Part shown: one piece after another, positions 51,409-58,751 of the stretch
Layout of the letters: every line of letters starts with the position of its first letter
How positions within the stretch are numbered: position 1 is the first letter of the stretch
NCBI GenBank assembly: GCA_016292635.1
Contig: JAEDIC010000010.1
Location: 1 to 64,000 of the forward strand
Source of the DNA: Clostridia bacterium
GTDB taxonomy: Bacteria; Bacillota; Clostridia; Christensenellales; CAG-138
Reading direction: 5' to 3'
DNA: 64,000 nucleotides
Notes under the pieces: generated by a model
What the model saw: the letters and a program-made list of their open reading frames with translations, nothing else
The model's database searches: none
Told to the model about the DNA's origin: nothing
Translations under genes and position numbers: made by a program

Positions 51409-52210
51409 CGGTATGTCATTGGAGCATATTAATTATCTTAAGGGCATACGCAAAAAAAACCGCACGGTCAGCTTTTTCAGATACTTTATACTCATCGCAG
51501 TTATAGCTTTATGGGAGTTGGCCGCAAGGCTTGGCTGGATAGACCCATTTATAATGAGCTCTCCTTCCCGGGTATTCGATACCATAGGACGGCTTTACAG
51601 GGATAATGAATTGTTCCATCATATCGCCATAACCATGTATGAAACCGTGGTGGGCTTTCTGCTGGGTACCATATTCGGCACGCTTATAGCTATAATACTA
51701 TGGTGGAGCCGTTCCCTTGCGAGGATACTGGACCCATACCTGGTTGTGCTGAACGCCCTGCCCAAAATCGCCCTTGGGCCAATTCTTATCGTTTGGTTCG
51801 GCGCAGGAGTAAAGAGCATAATCATAATGGCTCTGCTCATATCCCTCATTGTAACGGTAATGACGGTGCTAGCGGGATTTAATGAGATAACCGACGAAAA
51901 GCAGCTTCTTATGCGGACGCTGGGCGCAAACCGGTTTCAGATATTGACAATGGTAGTGCTGCCTGCGTCCGTGCCAACCGTGATGAGCGCTCTTAAGATA
52001 AGCGTAGGCATGAGCTGGGTTGGCGTTATAGTGGGCGAATATCTGGTATCACGGGCGGGATTGGGATATCTTATAGTATACGGAAGTCAGGTATTCAAGC
52101 TGGATCTGGTAATGTCCAGTATAGTGATACTGTGCGTGCTTGCGGCAATAATGTACTACTGTGTGGCATATTTTGAAAAGCGGCTGATAAAGTGGCGGGA
52201 TTGGGCATGA
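51398..52210 (+). CDS. ABC transporter permease (NitT/TauT type)
   Basis: This 270-aa protein has six TM helices and the EAA-like loop of the binding-protein-dependent permease family (LLMRTLGANRFQILTMVVLPASVPTVMSALKI), which contacts the ATPase. WELAARLGWIDPFIMSSPSRV near the N-terminus is typical of the SsuC/TauC/ThiX group. ATG 51398 overlaps the ATPase stop. The transporter pair lacks its extracellular binding protein in this window, which must be encoded elsewhere. Confidence 0.92.
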   Translation: MNTNGMSLEHINYLKGIRKKNRTVSFFRYFILIAVIALWELAARLGWIDPFIMSSPSRVFDTIGRLYRDNELFHHIAITMYETVVGFLLGTIFGTLIAIILWWSRSLARILDPYLVVLNALPKIALGPILIVWFGAGVKSIIIMALLISLIVTVMTVLAGFNEITDEKQLLMRTLGANRFQILTMVVLPASVPTVMSALKISVGMSWVGVIVGEYLVSRAGLGYLIVYGSQVFKLDLVMSSIVILCVLAAIMYYCVAYFEKRLIKWRDWA

Positions 52211-52222
52211 TATGCCCCAGGA

Positions 52223-52251
52223 TTGAAAGGCGGCATAAAACAACGTATAAT
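52223..52251 (+). promoter_or_regulatory. Promoter of the flavoprotein gene
   Basis: TTGAAA (52223-52228), a 17-bp spacer and TATAAT (52246-52251) lie between the permease stop and the flavoprotein start. Confidence 0.65.
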
Positions 52252-52255
52252 GTAG

Positions 52256-52282
52256 CTGCGGGTAACACCGCAGTTTATTTTT
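52256..52282 (+). terminator. Terminator behind the ABC transporter genes
   Basis: CTGCGG (52256-52261) and CCGCAG (52268-52273) pair and are followed by TTTATTTTT. It lies at the predicted start point of the next promoter, so it most likely ends read-through from the transporter genes. Confidence 0.65.
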
Positions 52283-52300
52283 AGAACCCGGAGAAATTTA

Positions 52301-53356
52301 ATGCCTCATTCATTTGATTTTGACCTTGCCATAATTGGATCGGGTCCCGCAGGAGCCACATTGGCACGCCTGGCGGACAGCGATTTGCGAACGGTTATTA
52401 TAGATAAAAAGACGGATAAGCCGGGCGGTTTTCAAAAACCCTGCGGCGGCCTTCTTGCGCCGGATGCGCAAAAAGCCCTTTCCCGCTATGATATAACCTT
52501 GCCCAAAGAAGTGCTGGTAGATCCCCAGATATTCTCTGTAAAAACCATGGACCTTCGCTCCGGCATCACCCGCCATTATCAGCGATGCTATATCAACATG
52601 AACAGGCACAAATTCGATATGTGGCTGAACGGCATGATACCTGACCGCATAAGCAGGATAAGCGGCTTGTGCAGGGATGTATCCCCTATCCCCGGAGGCT
52701 ATGAGATAACTTACACACAAAACGGAAAGCACGAGCGCCTTACCGCCAAATATATTGTCGGCGCAGACGGCGCAAAGTCCATCGTTCGGCAAAAGCTCTT
52801 TCCGGATAAAAAGCTGCGCCGCTATACCGCCATTCAGCAATGGTTCATTTGCCCTGAGCAAACGCCGTTTTATTCCTGCATATTTGATCCGGATACCAGC
52901 GACTGCTGCTCGTGGTCAATATCAAAGGACGGATATTTCATATTCGGCGGTGCTTTCCCTGTGGATAAGTCCCGTGATAGGTTTGAATCGCAAAAACAAA
53001 AGCTCGTGAGTTTAGGTTTCCCCCTTCATGAGCCTGTAAAAACTGAGGCCTGCGTGGTGCTGAGACCCCGCTCATTTTGGGATTTTTGCACAGGCCATGG
53101 CAATGCGTTTCTCATAGGCGAAGCTGCGGGCTTCATAAGTCCAAGCTCACTTGAGGGCATAAGCTACGCCATGGAAAGCGCGGATATGCTGTCCTCTGCC
53201 CTTTTCTCTCAGAATCCCGCGGCGGCGTATCGGCGAAAAACGCTCAGGCTTCGCGTTAAACTTGGTATGAAAGTGCTTAAATGCCCTTTCATGTACCATC
53301 CCTTTCTTCGCAGGCTTGTGATGAAGAGCGGGCTGCAATCAATTGACGTAAAGTGA
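52301..53356 (+). CDS. Geranylgeranyl reductase family flavoprotein
   Basis: This 351-aa FAD enzyme has a Rossmann motif LAIIGSGPAGATLARLA, the PCGGLLAP segment typical of the family, VGADGAKSIVRQKL and the second FAD motif AFLIGEAAGFISPSSLEGISYAMESA. Relatives reduce isoprenoid chains or act as uncharacterised oxidoreductases. The chain is short of the lipid-binding extension of archaeal GGR. It stands alone with its own promoter and a terminator. A GGAG site precedes the ATG. Confidence 0.85.
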   Translation: MPHSFDFDLAIIGSGPAGATLARLADSDLRTVIIDKKTDKPGGFQKPCGGLLAPDAQKALSRYDITLPKEVLVDPQIFSVKTMDLRSGITRHYQRCYINMNRHKFDMWLNGMIPDRISRISGLCRDVSPIPGGYEITYTQNGKHERLTAKYIVGADGAKSIVRQKLFPDKKLRRYTAIQQWFICPEQTPFYSCIFDPDTSDCCSWSISKDGYFIFGGAFPVDKSRDRFESQKQKLVSLGFPLHEPVKTEACVVLRPRSFWDFCTGHGNAFLIGEAAGFISPSSLEGISYAMESADMLSSALFSQNPAAAYRRKTLRLRVKLGMKVLKCPFMYHPFLRRLVMKSGLQSIDVK

Positions 53357-53365
53357 TAAATAAGG

Positions 53366-53393
53366 CACGTTGCTGTTCATGCACCGTGCTTTG
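53366..53393. terminator. Terminator between convergent flavoprotein and yfcE genes
   Basis: AGGCACG and CGTGCTT form the outer stem with an imperfect inner stem. T-rich sequence follows on the plus strand. Confidence 0.6.
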
Positions 53394-53398
53394 TTTAT

Positions 53399-53869
53399 TT
53401 AAAATATTCTTATTATTTCCGAATCCACCCCGCCCTTGCCGTCGGTGGTGAGCATTGCGAACGTGTAGGGCGCGCCTCTTCTGGGTTTTGTGGGGCTGCC
53501 TGGGTTCAGTATCAACATATCAGGCCCTTCGTCTATATCCGGCACATGAGTATGCCCGTACAGCGCAACGGCGCAATCCAGCTCCTCCGCTCTGTATCCG
53601 AGGCGGGCGGTACCGCCGTTTACGCCGTATGTATGGCCATGGCAGGCGAATATTCTTACGCCGTCAAGGCATATCACCCGCTCCGTGTTTCCGAAAAAGT
53701 CGCAGTTTCCCGCTACGGCATATACCTCGGCGCCGTTTTTTGAAAAGCCGGCACCGTCACGGAAATTGTCGCCCAAATGTATCCATGCATCAACCTTGCC
53801 GGCGGCCTTAAGCACCTCCGCAATGGCAAAATCATCGCCGTGTGTATCCGCTACTACGCCTATACGCAT
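53399..53869 (-). CDS. YfcE/MJ0936 family metallophosphoesterase
   Basis: This 156-aa phosphodiesterase has metal ligands in ADTHGD, LGDNFRD, GNCD, CHGHTYG and YGHTHVPD, so the binuclear metal site is complete. Family members hydrolyse phosphodiesters such as bis-pNPP, and the natural substrate is not established. It is one base behind rdgB and is probably co-transcribed, as ysnB is with rdgB in Bacillus. Confidence 0.93.
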   Translation of the reverse strand: MRIGVVADTHGDDFAIAEVLKAAGKVDAWIHLGDNFRDGAGFSKNGAEVYAVAGNCDFFGNTERVICLDGVRIFACHGHTYGVNGGTARLGYRAEELDCAVALYGHTHVPDIDEGPDMLILNPGSPTKPRRGAPYTFAMLTTDGKGGVDSEIIRIF

Positions 53870-53870
53870 T

Positions 53871-54464
53871 TTACTTTTCCTGCTCCAGCCGTTCTCTAAG
53901 GGCGGAAAGGGCGTTCTTTCTGTGGCTTACGGTATTTTTTTCCTCGGCGGTAAGTTCGGCAAAGGATTTATCCAGCGGCTCATAGAAAAACAGCGGATCA
54001 TAACCAAAACCGTTGTCTCCATGAGGTGCAGTCAGCAGTCTGCCTTCCACTGCGCCCCGCACTACGATATCTTCCTTATCCCTACGCACCAGCGCAACGG
54101 CGCTTACGAATCTGCAGGTGCGCTTTTCCGTGGGAACATCACGCATTTTCTCCAGTATTTTTGCATTGTTTGCCGCATCGTCATGACCTTCGCCGGCATA
54201 CCTTGCGCTGTATACGCCAGGAGCGCCACCAAGGGCGTCCACTTCAAGACCGCTGTCATCCGAAATCACCGCATCCGCATCCGCCGCAGCAAATACCTCT
54301 GCCGCTTTTTTCAGTGCGTTTCCCTCAAATGTATCCGCGTCCTCATCCACATCGATATCTATCCCCGCCTCCCGCAGGGACTGTATGTCCTCGTAATACG
54401 CCCCGAGTATCGCCTTTATCTCGCTAACCTTATGGGCGTTGTTGGATGCTATTATAAGCTTCAT
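53871..54464 (-). CDS. rdgB: XTP/dITP diphosphatase (RdgB/HAM1)
   Basis: This 197-aa enzyme hydrolyses deaminated purine nucleotides (ITP, XTP) and keeps them out of DNA and RNA. IASNNAHKVSEIK, TFEGNALKKA, ISDDSGLEVDALGGAPGVYSARYAG and GFGYDPLFF are all present. It follows a terminator that separates it from the gerM-like gene. In Bacillus, rph lies between gerM and this gene, and here it is missing. Confidence 0.95.
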   Translation of the reverse strand: MKLIIASNNAHKVSEIKAILGAYYEDIQSLREAGIDIDVDEDADTFEGNALKKAAEVFAAADADAVISDDSGLEVDALGGAPGVYSARYAGEGHDDAANNAKILEKMRDVPTEKRTCRFVSAVALVRRDKEDIVVRGAVEGRLLTAPHGDNGFGYDPLFFYEPLDKSFAELTAEEKNTVSHRKNALSALRERLEQEK

Positions 54465-54480
54465 TGCTCTGCTCCTTTGT

Positions 54481-54517
54481 AAAAAAAATCGCCATGGCTA
54501 TTTTAACACATGGCGAT
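54481..54517 (-). terminator. Terminator of the GerMN lipoprotein gene
   Basis: On the minus strand ATCGCCATG and CATGGCGAT pair around a 12-base loop and run into TTTTTTTT. It lies between gerM-like and rdgB. Confidence 0.85.
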
Positions 54518-54538
54518 GTGGAATTCCATATTATCGCT

Positions 54539-55477
54539 CTATCTGAATTCATTTACATATACCGGCGCAGATACGGCGGCGGTATGTGGGCTGTATTTCG
54601 CCCCTTCAACGTATATATCTACCCCGTATACCTCCTCGAATTCATTTGCCGCAAGGTATATGGCATCCCGGGCGGCCTCCAGCTTGCCGTCAGCATTTTC
54701 TATCTCCTTGAATTCTTCCGTAAACTCCACCGTGGCAATGCCGTCGCTTATATATGCACTCATAAGTTCCGTGCCTTCAGGAAAGCAGTTCATCAGATCC
54801 GCGCTGCCAGCGCCCCTGACGAGCTCCTGAATCGCCACGGAAAAGGACGGCGTCCTGTCAACATATCGTGTAACAGGTATATTGAGGCTTGCGGACAGAT
54901 TGGGAAAATACAGCGTAAGCCTGTTTGCCGTTCCGGATACCGGCAGTTCACCTTCCTCAACATTCAGGGCGAATTCACCCATAGCGGAGGATATATCCGT
55001 GCCCATTGGCAGAGCGGCTGTCGGTTTTCCGTCCAGCGTTATCTTTACCGTATCGATGGAAGGGAATTCGCATAGCGTATTTACTATGGCAACCACCATT
55101 GCCTGCTCATCTGCGGCATTATCATACGGAGTATAATTTGATAGGTTCAGCGCAGCTTCTTTGTCCTCCCCTATGCGAAGCGTGTACTGCGTTCCCTCGG
55201 GTATAACGGTTTTAAGGCCCATTACGGCAGCGCTGCGGTCGTTGTCCGCTCCGGATACAAGATAGCTGAGGGCGGCTTTACCTATGCCCTCTTCCCATGG
55301 AACGTTCTTCATTACGGGAACAATATATCCGTCCTCCGTTGCAAAATACAGCGTAGTGCGGCGCATTCCGCTTTCTATGTTTTCTTCGTAGGTTTCTGTT
55401 TTCTCTGCTTTTTTGCAGCTGCACAGCACTGATGCAGCCAAAACACAGCACATTATAAATATGACGGTTCGCTTCAT
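54539..55477 (-). CDS. GerMN-domain lipoprotein (GerM-like)
   Basis: This 312-aa exported lipoprotein has a signal ending in a VLCSC lipobox. Two GerMN/spore-germination M domains follow, about 40-165 and 185-305. Each has the alternating pattern seen in TTLYFATEDGYIVPVMKNVP and RLTLYFPNLSASLNIPVTRYV, and the hydrophobic core of the second ends in IYLAANEFEEVYGVDIYVEG. In Bacillus, GerM works in sporulation and germination. Its place beside rdgB and yfcE agrees with that relation. GGAGGATGGC precedes the ATG. Confidence 0.9.
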   Translation of the reverse strand: MKRTVIFIMCCVLAASVLCSCKKAEKTETYEENIESGMRRTTLYFATEDGYIVPVMKNVPWEEGIGKAALSYLVSGADNDRSAAVMGLKTVIPEGTQYTLRIGEDKEAALNLSNYTPYDNAADEQAMVVAIVNTLCEFPSIDTVKITLDGKPTAALPMGTDISSAMGEFALNVEEGELPVSGTANRLTLYFPNLSASLNIPVTRYVDRTPSFSVAIQELVRGAGSADLMNCFPEGTELMSAYISDGIATVEFTEEFKEIENADGKLEAARDAIYLAANEFEEVYGVDIYVEGAKYSPHTAAVSAPVYVNEFR

Positions 55478-55529
55478 TTTGCCATCCTCCGGCGCTTTTT
55501 TATAAACCTATTCGGAGAATACCGGCAAA

Positions 55530-55566
55530 ATAACGCAGGCGTCTTCATTTTTAGTGAAAACGCCTG
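55530..55566 (-). terminator. Terminator of the topoisomerase-RqcH operon
   Basis: On the minus strand CAGGCGTTTTCA (55566-55555) pairs with TGAAGACGCCTG (55547-55536) with one mismatch. The T-tract (TTATTTT) is weak. Confidence 0.6.
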
Positions 55567-55577
55567 AATAAATTTAT

Positions 55578-57302
55578 TTATTTTTGACGTATGGCCTTTA
55601 CCTCTGCGGAATCCGGCGTAACATATGCTGTGCGGTTTGTGGTATATATCACCATGCCCGGCTTTGCGCCGGAGGGTTTTTTCACATACCGCTTTTCCGT
55701 GTAATCCACCGGTATGTTTTCGCCTCCCCTGCCCTTGCTGTAATATGCCGCAAGCAGCGCCCCCTGATAAAGGGTTTCTTTTGGCGGATCTTCCGCCTTG
55801 ATGATAACATGAGATCCGGGGATATCCTTGGTGTGCATCCATATATCCCGTGGGCCTGCCAGCTTCAATGTGAGCATATCGTTCTGTCGGTTGTTTTTTC
55901 CAACGTATATCTCTATTCCGTCAGAGGATATAAAGCACATCGGCTTGGATGCGGGAAGCCGCTGCACCTTGCCCCTGGGCCGCTTTATATAGCCCTCGTT
56001 CATAAGCTCTTCCGAAAGCTCGCGAAGCTCGGAATCGCCTGCGCATTTGTCCAGATTATCCAGCAGCCCTTCAAGATAGGCAAGCTCCTCCAGTGTTTTT
56101 TTCCGCTGCTCCTCAGCCATGTCACGGGCGGCCTTAGCCTTTTGATATTTTTTATAGTACTTTTGTGCGTTGTCGTTTGGGGAAAGCCGAGGGTCTATGG
56201 GTATGATAATCGGCTCAGGCGGCTCATGATAATAGTTCAGCACCGCCGCCTCGCCGGTTCCGTGGGGCAGGGCGTATGCGTTTGCGGTAAGCAGTTCGCC
56301 GTAAAGCCTCAGTTTTTCTATATCTCCCTCAGAGCTTATGGCATCGTTCTGCATGGCCAGTTTCTTTTTGCATCTTTCGATATTGTTCTGAATTGTTTTA
56401 CGTATGCCTGCCCCCTGCCTATGCATACGGTGTATAAGGTCTGTTTCAGCGTAAAAGTTATCCAAGGCCTCGCCCATGGACGGCATCTTACGATACTCAA
56501 AGCCATATGGGCAGAATGGAAGCGCCCCTTCCGGCTCGCCGCGCTGATCAAGTATAATAGCAGGGCTAAAGCGGCCATCACTTAAATTGCGATAGAATTT
56601 CCATATATCTACCGCGGCGGCTTGCCGCTCATCCTCGGTAAGCTCTTCCCACGGCCTGCCCTGGGTAACGGTATCCGCAAGCTTCCCAGCCACCGAAGGA
56701 GCAAGGCCGAAAAACCTTCCGGACAATGCCTTATTCGGTCTCATGGCTCCGCTTATGGCGTCATAAAAATCCCCCGGCGCCGCATTGATCGGATTCACCT
56801 TTTCCTGAGACGGCGGGGCAATGTATTCAAGGCCGGGCAGTATGGTGCGCACGTTTGACATACCCACGCCCACCCGCTTAATTGCGTCCATTATAACGCC
56901 CTTTTCGCTTATGAGTATTATATTGGAATATTTGCCCATTATCTCGGCGCATAGGGTAAGGGGTACGGCATCGCCAAGGTCGTTTCGCGCTTCGATAGAA
57001 ATGTACACCGAGCGGTCAAGATTGGGCTGTTCTATGGAAAGAATCCGTCCCCCTGTCAGCCGCTTTCTAAGCAGCATACAAAACGCGGGAGCTTCGATCG
57101 GATTCTCACGCTTCACAGACGTCAGTTGAAGCCTGCAATGCTCCGGAGATGCGCAAAGAAGCAGACGGTAGTTTTCTCCGCCGCTTCTTATTGCCAGAAT
57201 AAGCTCATCCTTATCCGGCTGCTGTATTTTGTCTATTCTGCCTCCTATGAGTACCTTGGCTTCCGCCACAGCCGCCGCAAGGCTCAGTCCGTCCATCGCC
57301 AT
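55578..57302 (-). CDS. rqcH: Rqc2/RqcH homologue (NFACT family)
   Basis: This 574-aa ribosome-quality-control factor adds alanine tails to stalled chains on 50S subunits. The NFACT-N domain begins MDGLSLAAAVAEAK and includes LDRSVYISIEARNDLGD. A helix-hairpin-helix and coiled-coil middle (about 290-440) follow, then the NFACT-R domain with DIWMHTKDIPGSHVII (about 485). Older names are fibronectin-binding protein FbpA. The ATG is two bases from the FAH-family stop, so it closes the topoisomerase operon. Confidence 0.93.
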   Translation of the reverse strand: MAMDGLSLAAAVAEAKVLIGGRIDKIQQPDKDELILAIRSGGENYRLLLCASPEHCRLQLTSVKRENPIEAPAFCMLLRKRLTGGRILSIEQPNLDRSVYISIEARNDLGDAVPLTLCAEIMGKYSNIILISEKGVIMDAIKRVGVGMSNVRTILPGLEYIAPPSQEKVNPINAAPGDFYDAISGAMRPNKALSGRFFGLAPSVAGKLADTVTQGRPWEELTEDERQAAAVDIWKFYRNLSDGRFSPAIILDQRGEPEGALPFCPYGFEYRKMPSMGEALDNFYAETDLIHRMHRQGAGIRKTIQNNIERCKKKLAMQNDAISSEGDIEKLRLYGELLTANAYALPHGTGEAAVLNYYHEPPEPIIIPIDPRLSPNDNAQKYYKKYQKAKAARDMAEEQRKKTLEELAYLEGLLDNLDKCAGDSELRELSEELMNEGYIKRPRGKVQRLPASKPMCFISSDGIEIYVGKNNRQNDMLTLKLAGPRDIWMHTKDIPGSHVIIKAEDPPKETLYQGALLAAYYSKGRGGENIPVDYTEKRYVKKPSGAKPGMVIYTTNRTAYVTPDSAEVKAIRQK

Positions 57303-57303
57303 A

Positions 57304-58056
57304 CTATACTATCCTGTTTCTTAGAATTCCTATTCCTTCTATTTCAACCTCAACCGTATCTCCCGCCTTCATGGGCGATACTCCCGCAGGGGTTCCTGTG
57401 GCAATAACATCTCCTGGATAAAGCGTTATTGCTTCCGTGATAAAGCAGATAAGGTCGTCAATACTGGTCATCATACGTGATGTGCGCCCATCCTGGCGAA
57501 CCTCACCGTTTACCCGACACACAATGCCCACATCCGAAGCATCCAGCTCGGTCTCAATCCATGGCCCTATGGGACAGCATGTATCACAGCCCTTGCTGCG
57601 GGAAAACTGCCTTTCACGCCGTTGAACATCCCTTGCGGTAATATCGTTTACGCAGGTATATCCGAAAATATAGTCAGCGGATTGTCCCCTTTTTACGGCA
57701 GAGGCTTTTTTGCCTATAACTATCATCAGCTCCGCCTCATGGTCAAGACGCTTTGATATGGCAGGGTATATAACGTCATCCTCAGGACCTATTATCGTGG
57801 TCACCGGCTTATAGAAAAGCAGCGGCTCCTCAGGCACTTCGTGGGACAGCTCCATTATGTGGTCATAATAATTGCGCCCAACGCAAAGCACCGTTCGGGG
57901 TTCAACCGGAGCAAGGAGCTTTGCATCCCGAAGAGCATACTCCCGTCCGTCAAATCTCAGGTTTTCGTACGGTTGACCGATTATTCTCCTGACAACATTT
58001 CCGCATATCTCGCCGTAAAATACATCCTCGCCATGCCGTACTCTTGCGATCTTCAC
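57304..58056 (-). CDS. Fumarylacetoacetate hydrolase family protein
   Basis: This 250-aa enzyme of the FAH superfamily has the short N-terminal domain and a C-terminal catalytic barrel. Metal ligands are in RLDHEAELMIVIG (Glu pair) and NDITARD (Asp), with the catalytic Lys in KPVTTIIGPEDD. Members include oxaloacetate decarboxylases, 2-oxo-acid hydrolases and acylpyruvases. The substrate cannot be decided here. It sits between the OB-fold protein and rqcH on one transcript. Confidence 0.9.
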   Translation of the reverse strand: MKIARVRHGEDVFYGEICGNVVRRIIGQPYENLRFDGREYALRDAKLLAPVEPRTVLCVGRNYYDHIMELSHEVPEEPLLFYKPVTTIIGPEDDVIYPAISKRLDHEAELMIVIGKKASAVKRGQSADYIFGYTCVNDITARDVQRRERQFSRSKGCDTCCPIGPWIETELDASDVGIVCRVNGEVRQDGRTSRMMTSIDDLICFITEAITLYPGDVIATGTPAGVSPMKAGDTVEVEIEGIGILRNRIV

Positions 58057-58076
58057 CTTTTGTATCCCCTGTTATT

Positions 58077-58688
58077 CTATATTATTTCAATGGATGAACA
58101 GGATACCTCGTGGGCTGTTCTGTCCTGAATCATGCCGTCCGGCAGCATTTTCTGATACCTTCGGCTCTGTATCCTGCCTTCTATCCTGAGCCTGCTGCCC
58201 ACAGGCATCTCGCTCACCATGCGGGCGTTTCTGCCCCAGGCTATGCAGGGCAGATAATCGGATTTATTGAAAGAGCGATTGCAGGCAAGCAGTATATCGC
58301 CGATCTCCCGCATAAATGGCGTTGTGCGAAATACAGCGGGCTTACATAAATAGCCTGTGAGTATTATGGAATTCTCCGGCGCCGCCTCCTCGCACATTGG
58401 CTCAATTGACCTTGCAAAGAGAGTTACACACAATCTGTTTCCCTGCTCGCCATGCCGGTTATATGAGCGCAGCTGACCGGATACGGCTATTCGCCCTCCC
58501 GCCATGGGCAGAGCAGGCATCAGCCGCCCGGGAATGGTTAATGGAACGCAGTCTATTGTTCCGCTGAGACGGGGTACCAGCACAGACGCCCTGTAAAACT
58601 CCTCGCCGTAAAGCTGATGATCAAACTCCGGCTCAGAGGCCAGCGTTCCGCTGATATATGCCGTGTTTTCGTCGATGGATACTTTCAT
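58077..58688 (-). CDS. Tandem OB-fold (single-stranded DNA-binding-like) protein
   Basis: This 203-aa protein consists of two SSB-like OB domains. The first is about 5-100 (NTAYISGTLASEPEFDHQLYGEEFYRASVLVPRLSG) and the second about 110-195 (SIILTGYLCKPAVFRTTPF, SDYLPCIAWGRNARM, RLRIEGRIQSRRYQK). There is no acidic tip of the SSB type, so it probably does not recruit repair partners the way SSB does. ATG 58688 is chosen at the beginning of the OB domain behind AAGGACGG. It sits directly behind the topoisomerase subunits, which suggests a role on DNA. Confidence 0.8.
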   Translation of the reverse strand: MKVSIDENTAYISGTLASEPEFDHQLYGEEFYRASVLVPRLSGTIDCVPLTIPGRLMPALPMAGGRIAVSGQLRSYNRHGEQGNRLCVTLFARSIEPMCEEAAPENSIILTGYLCKPAVFRTTPFMREIGDILLACNRSFNKSDYLPCIAWGRNARMVSEMPVGSRLRIEGRIQSRRYQKMLPDGMIQDRTAHEVSCSSIEII

Positions 58689-58751
58689 TTTTACTACCGT
58701 CCTTCGCCTCTTGTGAAAGATGGTATATAAATATTCAGCATCCATATGGTT

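Noticed and set aside
55474..55842. 122-codon minus-strand frame at the end of rqcH
   Set aside because: It overlaps conserved rqcH sequence in another frame and shows no homology.
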